From Candidatus Rokuibacteriota bacterium (lineage in GTDB: Bacteria; Methylomirabilota; Methylomirabilia; Rokubacteriales; CSP1-6): 64,000 bases of DNA. Position numbers and translations under genes: made by a program. Shown piece by piece: positions 59,123-64,000 of this stretch. The notes under the pieces were generated by a model, which was given only the letters and a program-made list of their open reading frames with translations, ran no database searches and had not been told where the DNA came from. Each line of letters starts with the position of its first letter. The first letter of the stretch is position 1. The stretch spans positions 1 through 64,000 of the forward strand of contig JACPDG010000047.1 in NCBI GenBank assembly GCA_016184125.1, written 5' to 3'.

Positions 59123-60412
59123 CTACGCGAGCTCCTTCCTGAGCTGCTGCGCGCGCGCGATGCCGCGCTCGAGGCACACGTCCATGTTGATGTACTCGAA
59201 CTCGGCGACCCGGCCGCACAGCACGATGCCCTGCGCCTCGAACCAGGCCTTGGCGCGCGCGACGTTCAGCCGGTAGCCGGAGTCCTGGACGACGTACCCG
59301 TACGCGCTGCGCACCACCCGCGCGTAACAGAGCCGCGAGCGCCGGAGGAGGCCGATCGCCTCGAGGCTCGTCGCGACGTCGTCGACCAGGGCAGCGTCCG
59401 CCATCTCCCACGTTCCGTCACCGGCGTTCGTGGTGATCTCGGCCACCACCATCGAACGCCCGCGCGGCACGTTGTGCGGGCTGAACGCCGCAGGAAACGA
59501 GATCCGGTGGGTCCGGATGCGGGGGTCCGGGATGTAGACCGCGGTGTAGTCGGGCAACTCCTCGCCCTCGACGCCGAGCGCCACCGTGATCAGCGAGTTG
59601 TACCGGAGCGCCGCGACCGCCGCCCGCACCTCGGCCGGAACGCCATCGACGACGTCCGCGAGGACGTCGAGGGGAATGGTGGCCACGAGGCGCTCGAACG
59701 TGCGCTCGCGGTGGCCGTCGCTCACGACCCAGCGGTCGCGCTGGCGCCGGACGTGCCTGACGGTGAAGCCGGTGACGATGCGCGGCACACGGGGCACGAG
59801 CGCTGTCGGCAGCGACTCGATCCCCCCGCGCTCCGGGTAGTGGAAGTGGAGCTGATGCGTGTAGCCCTCGGTCTGCACCCCGACGGCCGCCTTGACCACG
59901 TCCGCGAGCGGCGGCTTCGGCACGCGGCCCTCGACCCAGTCGAGGGCGATCTGCTCGGCCCGGACCTTCCAGATCTTCTCGTTGTACGGCAGCAGGTACT
60001 TCTCGGTCAGCCCCGTGCCGAACGTGTGGTAGAGCCACTCCTTGAAGTTCGTCGGCGGCGGCGCATCGTTCACGAGGTAGTGGTAGAGGCACTCGAAGCG
60101 GTCCTCGGGATCGAGGTCGCCGAGCCCGTTCTCGAACGGGTACTTCACGTACCGGCCCTTGAAGAGGATCTTGTTCGCGCGCCGGCCCCGGCGAACGTTC
60201 GGCCCGAGGAGCCCGACCATGTACGCGAGCATCTCCTCGTTCCGCGAGAACATGATGTGAGGACCGCCCGCGTCCCACGTGAAGCCGTCCTCGACGACCG
60301 TGAGACAGTGACCGCCCGGACGCTCTTCCTGCTCGAGCACCTCGCACGGGTGCTCGAGGTGCGCGGCGACCGCGAGACCCGCGAGCCCGCCGCCGAGGAT
60401 GCCGGCGGTCAT
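59123..60412 (-). CDS. FAD-dependent UDP-galactopyranose-mutase-like / amine-oxidase-fold protein
   Basis: A 429-residue flavoprotein. N-terminal dinucleotide fold GILGGGLAGLAVAAHLEH, EQEERPGGHC, then WDAGGPHIMFSRNEEMLAYM and TEKYLLPYNEKIWKV, a segment also seen in UDP-galactopyranose mutase and related NAD(P)-binding proteins of polysaccharide loci. It probably isomerises or oxidises a sugar nucleotide, or acts on a lipid intermediate; the exact reaction is uncertain. ATG overlaps the transaldolase stop by 4 bp and the gene ends 7 bp before the methyltransferase, so all belong to one minus-strand operon. Confidence 0.82.
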   Translation of the reverse strand: MTAGILGGGLAGLAVAAHLEHPCEVLEQEERPGGHCLTVVEDGFTWDAGGPHIMFSRNEEMLAYMVGLLGPNVRRGRRANKILFKGRYVKYPFENGLGDLDPEDRFECLYHYLVNDAPPPTNFKEWLYHTFGTGLTEKYLLPYNEKIWKVRAEQIALDWVEGRVPKPPLADVVKAAVGVQTEGYTHQLHFHYPERGGIESLPTALVPRVPRIVTGFTVRHVRRQRDRWVVSDGHRERTFERLVATIPLDVLADVVDGVPAEVRAAVAALRYNSLITVALGVEGEELPDYTAVYIPDPRIRTHRISFPAAFSPHNVPRGRSMVVAEITTNAGDGTWEMADAALVDDVATSLEAIGLLRRSRLCYARVVRSAYGYVVQDSGYRLNVARAKAWFEAQGIVLCGRVAEFEYINMDVCLERGIARAQQLRKELA

Positions 60413-61137
60413 CGCGCCGGCCGGTCCTCCGGCCGCACCGGCCGGTCCTCCGGCCGCCGGCCCTCGCTCTCCGCGGCGTCACGCAGGAACTGCCGCACGG
60501 TCTCCTTGCTGTACGGGTGAACGAGCATCCCGCGGAGCAGCTCCGGAACGACCGTGACGATGTGCGCCCCCGCCTCGAGCCACTCGACGACGTTCAGCAC
60601 CTCGCGCGTCGACCCCACGATGATCTGGCCACGGAGGCCGAAGCGGTCGAGCAGCGCGCGGAGTTTCGTGATCTCGCCGCAGGCGTTGTAACCCATGTTG
60701 TTCACGCGCCCGCCGAAGATCGACACGTAGCTCGCCCCCGCCATGGCGGCCAGAAACGCCTGCTGCGCGCTCATCATCGCGGTGACGTTCACGCGAATCC
60801 CGTGGCGCGTCTCGAGCTCGTGGACGACCTCGAGCGGCGCCAGTTCACCCTCCGGGCCGTGGACGGTGACCTTCACCACCATGTTGTCCGCCCACGACGC
60901 GATCGTGCGAGCTTGGTCACGGATCATCGCGGGCTCGGCCGTGGTGACCTCGACGGACAGCGGCCAGGGCGCGATCAGCTTCGCGATCGCCCGCGCCCGC
61001 TCGGCGATCGCAGGGAGACCGCCATGGACGCCGTCGCGCAGCAGGATGGTGGGATTGGTCGTGACGCCCCGCACGAGACCCATGCGCAGGAACCGCTCGA
61101 TCTCGTCGACGTCGCCCGTGTCCAGGAAGATCGCCAT
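60409..61137 (-). CDS. Transaldolase / fructose-6-phosphate aldolase family protein
   Basis: A 242-residue TIM-barrel aldolase of the short TalC/FSA type. FLDTGDVDEIERFLRMGLVR and GVTTNPTILLRDG open the barrel, the Schiff-base Lys lies in DNMVVKVTVHGPEG, and SIFGGRVNNMGY and GSTREVLNVVEWLEAGAHIV follow. The C-terminus carries a duplicated tail RPEDRPVRPEDRPAR from a short tandem DNA repeat. Next to a SIS isomerase and GHMP kinase it could provide sedoheptulose 7-phosphate for heptose synthesis (inference). ATG and the upstream stop share one base (TGATG). Confidence 0.88.
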   Translation of the reverse strand: MAIFLDTGDVDEIERFLRMGLVRGVTTNPTILLRDGVHGGLPAIAERARAIAKLIAPWPLSVEVTTAEPAMIRDQARTIASWADNMVVKVTVHGPEGELAPLEVVHELETRHGIRVNVTAMMSAQQAFLAAMAGASYVSIFGGRVNNMGYNACGEITKLRALLDRFGLRGQIIVGSTREVLNVVEWLEAGAHIVTVVPELLRGMLVHPYSKETVRQFLRDAAESEGRRPEDRPVRPEDRPAR

Positions 61138-61820
61138 CAGTCCGTCCTCGCCGGCGTGTCGGAGACGGACGCACCCGGTCCGCCAGAGCCTTCCGCGTCC
61201 CCGTCGATCGACTCCCAGGTCATCCGGGCGCGCCGCAGCGCCGGGTGGGAGACCAGGAGGTGCCACACGAGCGGCTGGAACGACTCGGTGTGCGGCGTGA
61301 CCGTCCGCGGATCCACGACCGGGATCGTCACGCACACGTCGGCGACCTGCGCGGTGTAACCGCCGTCACGGCCGACGATCCCCGCGACCGTCGCGCCCTC
61401 GGCTCTCGCGTAGCGCAGCGCCTCCACGAGGTTGGGGCTGACATTGCGGTCGGCGTCACCGCCGCCGACGGAGAGGACCAGGACCATGTCGGCCGGCCGG
61501 AGACGGCTCGTGCGGAGCCATTCGACGAACACGGACGCCCAGCCCTCGTCGTTCACCCGCGCGGTGAGCTCGGAGACGTTGTCCACGGGGCTGTACGCCT
61601 CGATGCCCGCGAGCTTCCGGAAGTCGTTGACGGCATGCGAGGCGTTCGCCGCGCTGCCTCCCACGCCGAGGACGAAGAGCCGACCGCCGCGATCGCGGAG
61701 CGCCACGAGCCGCGCCAGCAGCGCCTCGATCGCTGCCGTGTCGAGGCGACGCACGATCGCCGAGACCTGATCGAGGTAGGTCCGGATGTACGCGGCGGGC
61801 GGCGAGGTGTCTTGGGTCAT
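61137..61820 (-). CDS. SIS-domain phosphosugar isomerase (GmhA-like)
   Basis: A 227-residue SIS protein. GGRLFVLGVGGSAANASHAV is the phosphosugar-binding loop with the GmhA-like GSAANASHAVNDF, then DMVLVLSVGGGDADRNVSPN and TVAGIVGRDGGYTAQVADVC. Sedoheptulose-7-phosphate isomerases have this layout, and neighbours match (kinase, nucleotidyltransferase, transaldolase). The extended C-terminus (Gly/Ser-rich) is not conserved. ATG overlaps the kinase stop by 3 bases (ATGA). Confidence 0.87.
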   Translation of the reverse strand: MTQDTSPPAAYIRTYLDQVSAIVRRLDTAAIEALLARLVALRDRGGRLFVLGVGGSAANASHAVNDFRKLAGIEAYSPVDNVSELTARVNDEGWASVFVEWLRTSRLRPADMVLVLSVGGGDADRNVSPNLVEALRYARAEGATVAGIVGRDGGYTAQVADVCVTIPVVDPRTVTPHTESFQPLVWHLLVSHPALRRARMTWESIDGDAEGSGGPGASVSDTPARTD

Positions 61821-62806
61821 ACGTTGGCGAGAACCTTCGAGCCCTCGAAGTCGAAGCGGAACCGCATCTCGACCAGCCCCTCCCGCGCCATCGCGTCCCG
61901 CAGCGCAGGCTTCGCCTCGTGCTCGCAGTAGAACATGAAGAACCCCCCACCCCCGGCGCCGAGCAGCTTGCCGCCGAGCGCACCGCTGTCGCGGGCGGTC
62001 GCGTACCACCGGTCGAGCTCGGTCGTCGAGACCCGCTCGGACAGTCCGCGCTTCGTGACCCAGTGCTCGTGCATGAGCTCGCCGAAGCGTCTGAGCCGCC
62101 CGGACTCGAGCGCGTCCTTCACCTCGTACCCGATCGCCTTGATTCGATGCAGGCGGTCGATGACGTCCGGCTCGCCGCGCTCGCTCGCGCTCGCCTGGCC
62201 CTCCAGGACGGCCGAGGCGCTGCGAGAGCGCCCCGTGTAGAAGAGCAGGATGTTGCGCTCGAACTCCTCGAGGACGTCCGGCGCGATCGCGGCCGGCGAC
62301 GCCATCACACCACCGTCACGGTCGATCTCGAGGCACGTGATCCCGCCGAGCGCCGTGATGTACTGGTCGTGCTTCCCGATCGGCTCCTTCAGGACGTCCA
62401 GCTCGACGTGGCACGCTTCCTCGGCGAGCTGCACCAGCGGCACCGACTCGCGCTTGAGCGTGTGGAGCGCGTGCAGGAGCCCGATCGTGAAGCTGGCCGA
62501 GCTGGCGAGCCCCGTGCCGCTCGGCACGTCGGCGATGGAGGCGATCTCGATCCCGCCGTCGACGCCCACCAGTCTGAGCGCCTCGCGAATCAGCGGGTGT
62601 TGCAGGCGGTCGAGCTCGTCCACCGTCTCGGTCTGGGAGTAGCTCGCGCGGATGAGCCGGTCGAGCTTCCGGGGGTTCACGGTGATGAACGTGTACTTGT
62701 CGATCGCCGCGCTGAGGAGAAAGCCGCCATGCCTGGACGCGTACGATGGCAGATCGGTGCCTCCGCCACCGAGCGGGATCCTGACGGGCGTCCGGGTCAC
62801 GATCAT
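61817..62806 (-). CDS. GHMP sugar kinase (HddA-like heptose-phosphate kinase family)
   Basis: A 329-residue GHMP kinase. N-terminal RTPVRIPLGGGGTDLPSYAS is typical of D-glycero-D-manno-heptose 7-phosphate kinases and their relatives, the phosphate loop is GTGLASSASFTIGLLHAL, and the C-terminal GGKLLGAGGGGFFMFY is the third GHMP motif. It would phosphorylate a sugar at C1 before nucleotidylation. The start ATG is formed by the CCCCATG end of the intergenic repeat and overlaps the upstream gene's stop (ATGA). Confidence 0.9.
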   Translation of the reverse strand: MIVTRTPVRIPLGGGGTDLPSYASRHGGFLLSAAIDKYTFITVNPRKLDRLIRASYSQTETVDELDRLQHPLIREALRLVGVDGGIEIASIADVPSGTGLASSASFTIGLLHALHTLKRESVPLVQLAEEACHVELDVLKEPIGKHDQYITALGGITCLEIDRDGGVMASPAAIAPDVLEEFERNILLFYTGRSRSASAVLEGQASASERGEPDVIDRLHRIKAIGYEVKDALESGRLRRFGELMHEHWVTKRGLSERVSTTELDRWYATARDSGALGGKLLGAGGGGFFMFYCEHEAKPALRDAMAREGLVEMRFRFDFEGSKVLANV

Positions 62807-63666
62807 GGGGCCGAGGGAAGTGGGGGCCCCGACATGGCCCCCACGCCCCCCACGCTCGGCAGCGCCCCGGGACACCCGGGGCGCTCCTCCGAGGGAAGTG
62901 GGGGCCCCGACATGGCCCCCACGCCCCCCACGCTCGGCAGCGCCCCGGGGGACCCGGGGCGCTCCTCGATATCCCGCTGTGTGGCGAGCCACTGCTCGAG
63001 GTCCGCGAGGCCGCGCGGGGAACCGATCTCGTAGTAGTGGTCGTGCACCTCGTACGCGAGGAGCTGCCGGGCCTCGATGAGCGGCCGGTAGAGCTCCTGG
63101 AGCGAGCACGCCGCTCCCCGCGCGAGCGACAGGAGCGCGCGGCGCCGGAGCGCCGAGAGCCCGTAGTTGATGTAGACCATCCGCGGCCCGCTTCGATCCC
63201 GCCCGTAGGCGGCGACGAAGCCGTCGTCCACCACGACGTCGCTCGACTCGTAGCCGTCGTCGTTCCTGCGAACGACCATGAGGCCGAGCCGATCGGATGC
63301 GAGCAGGGACGCCATCACGGCGCGGTAGTCGAGCACGAGGTACGAATCGCCGAAGAGGACGAGGAACGCGTCGTCGAGCAGGGCCTCGGCCCAGCGGAGC
63401 GCGCCGCCCGTCCCGAGCCGCCGCTCGCCCTCGTCGCTGAGGCGGACGCGGACGCCGAAGCGCGACCCGTTGCCGACGTGCTCGCGGATCTGCGCGGCGA
63501 GGTGGCCGACGCACAGGACGACGTCCGTCACGCCGTGGCTGTCGAGGAGCGCCAGCTGGTAGTCGAGGAACGGCCGCCCGAGGACCGGGACGAGCGACTT
63601 GGGACGATCGCCGGTGAGCGTCGAGAGGCGCGTGCCGAGTCCGCCGGCGAGGATCACGGCCTGCAT
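62803..63666 (-). CDS. Sugar-phosphate nucleotidyltransferase with repeat-derived C-terminal tail
   Basis: A 287-residue protein whose first 232 or so residues are a complete nucleotidyltransferase of the HddC/RmlA-like type: MQAVILAGGLGTRLSTLTGD, RPKSLVPVLGRPFLDYQLAL, VLFGDSYLVLDY and EIGSPRGLADLEQWLAT. The remaining ~55 residues are encoded by the intergenic repeat and consist of two copies of an ERPGxPGALPSVGGVGAMSG-like unit. The enzyme should activate a sugar 1-phosphate with GTP, CTP or dTTP. ATG start is 7 bp after the epimerase stop; the stop overlaps the kinase start. Whether the tail is made or trimmed is unknown. Confidence 0.88.
   Translation of the reverse strand: MQAVILAGGLGTRLSTLTGDRPKSLVPVLGRPFLDYQLALLDSHGVTDVVLCVGHLAAQIREHVGNGSRFGVRVRLSDEGERRLGTGGALRWAEALLDDAFLVLFGDSYLVLDYRAVMASLLASDRLGLMVVRRNDDGYESSDVVVDDGFVAAYGRDRSGPRMVYINYGLSALRRRALLSLARGAACSLQELYRPLIEARQLLAYEVHDHYYEIGSPRGLADLEQWLATQRDIEERPGSPGALPSVGGVGAMSGPPLPSEERPGCPGALPSVGGVGAMSGPPLPSAP
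62804..62972 (+). repeat. Two-hairpin intergenic repeat, copy 10, tandem 78-bp units, read as coding sequence
   Basis: Two near-identical units starting CCGAGGGAAGTGGGGGCCCC at 62811 and 62889 (period 78 bp), each with hairpin CAGCGCCCCGGG/CCCGGGGCGCT. On the minus strand they lie in frame at the 3' end of the nucleotidyltransferase gene and encode a duplicated SVGGVGAMSGPPLPS-type tail. The last bases give the GHMP kinase ATG. Confidence 0.85.
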
Positions 63667-63673
63667 GGGGCGG

Positions 63674-64000
63674 TCACCCGACCCCGGCGAGCCGGCCGGC
63701 GAGGAGATCCCCGCGCATCTCCTCGATCGCGCGGCGCATCGCCGCCATCGAGTCGAGCCGCGGGCGCCATCCAAGGGTGTGGATCTTCGCGACGTCGAAC
63801 CGGATGACGGGCACGTCGCCCGCCCACCCGCGCGGGCTCGAGCCGAGGCGGATGTCGACGCCGTCGAGGCCGAGGGCCTCGATCACGAGCCGCGCGATCG
63901 TCCGCACGTCGACGGCATCCTCGGTCGCCACGTTGTAGTAGTTGAAGCGATCGGGTGCGTGCGCCGCGACGTGGGTCATCGCGTCGACGACGTCGGTCAC
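63674..64000 (-). CDS. NAD-dependent sugar epimerase/dehydratase (SDR), C-terminal part, cut by window edge
   Basis: The frame is open to the last base of the window, so only the C-terminal 108 residues are visible. FNYYNVATEDAVDVRTIARL corresponds to the extended-SDR segment before the substrate loop (normally YNxGxG/..S), followed by WAGDVPVIRFDVAKIHTLGW and RPRLDSMAAMRRAIEEM, the standard ending of UDP-glucose 4-epimerase and GDP-mannose/heptose epimerase-like enzymes. It is the most upstream visible gene of the nucleotide-sugar operon, 7 bp before the nucleotidyltransferase. Confidence 0.82.
   Translation of the reverse strand: MTDVVDAMTHVAAHAPDRFNYYNVATEDAVDVRTIARLVIEALGLDGVDIRLGSSPRGWAGDVPVIRFDVAKIHTLGWRPRLDSMAAMRRAIEEMRGDLLAGRLAGVG

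Noticed and set aside
1-64000. tRNA, rRNA, tmRNA, transposase, integrase or phage genes.
   Set aside because: None could be recognised on either strand; repeats have no associated transposase in this window.

Overview
The window is a 64-kb stretch of a high-GC (by eye about 68-70%) chromosome of a Gram-negative-type (two-membrane) bacterium. It carries a type IV pilus secretin (PilQ) with PilMNOP, a sigma-54 activator (PilR), an HspR-controlled DnaK locus and a full branched-chain amino-acid/amide ABC importer. This mix, with frequent GTG starts, would suit Candidatus Rokubacteria/Methylomirabilota or a deltaproteobacterium-like lineage. That placement is inference: no rRNA or other marker is present. 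There are no tRNA or rRNA genes, CRISPR arrays, phage genes or transposases. Both window edges cut genes (a ComM-like ATPase at the left, an SDR epimerase at the right).

Layout. 1-2.2 kb: ComM-like ATPase tail, isochorismatase-fold hydrolase and a small unknown protein. 2.2-9.2 kb (minus strand): lytic transglycosylase, Lon, then the heat-shock operon dnaK - J-domain protein - hspR, led by a consensus promoter that sits inside the remnant of an hsp20 gene. 9.2-11.7 kb: an anchored unknown protein, a DUF1844 protein, MazG and a macro-domain protein. 11.7-36.2 kb: an almost complete type IV pilus locus. It runs pilB-pilC-pilS-pilR, then divergent pilT and pilT-like genes with a receiver-like protein, then pilA behind a sigma-54 promoter with two upstream dyads, three tandem TMTC-like membrane/TPR proteins, prepilin peptidase, three minor pilins, a lipoprotein and pilMNOPQ. 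36.2-43.1 kb: an aroC remnant, aroB, a TPR protein, efp, accB, an HEXXH peptidase, accC and thiE. 43.1-50.4 kb: livKHMGF, an ornithine-cyclodeaminase-family protein and a MOSC protein. 50.5-64 kb: a surface-glycan region with GT-C and GT2 glycosyltransferases, an acyltransferase, a DegT aminotransferase, a Gfo/Idh/MocA dehydrogenase, a UDP-galactopyranose-mutase-like flavoprotein, and a tightly overlapping set (sugar-nucleotidyltransferase, GHMP kinase, SIS isomerase, transaldolase) that resembles nucleotide-activated heptose synthesis.

The most unusual feature is a family of about 100-280 bp intergenic repeats made of two GC-only hairpins (a G6/C6 hairpin and a CGCCCCGGG/CCCGGGGCG hairpin) followed by a conserved tail near GATTCGTTCACGGGCTCTGA. 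Ten loci in this window carry it. It lies between genes, often starts within a few bases of a stop codon or supplies an ATG, occurs in both orientations, and at three loci has expanded internally into exact 73-, 82- and 78-bp tandem units. In one place it adds a 50-odd-residue tail to a protein. One 37-bp piece of a copy is identical to sequence inside a glycosyltransferase gene. I do not recognise this family.

How the genes work together: PilSR probably switches pilA on through sigma-54. PilB/PilC and PilT drive extension and retraction, PilMNOPQ form the trans-envelope channel, PilD matures the pilins, and the TMTC-like trio may O-glycosylate pilin or other exported proteins. The glycan region would supply activated sugars and membrane glycosyltransferases for the cell surface.
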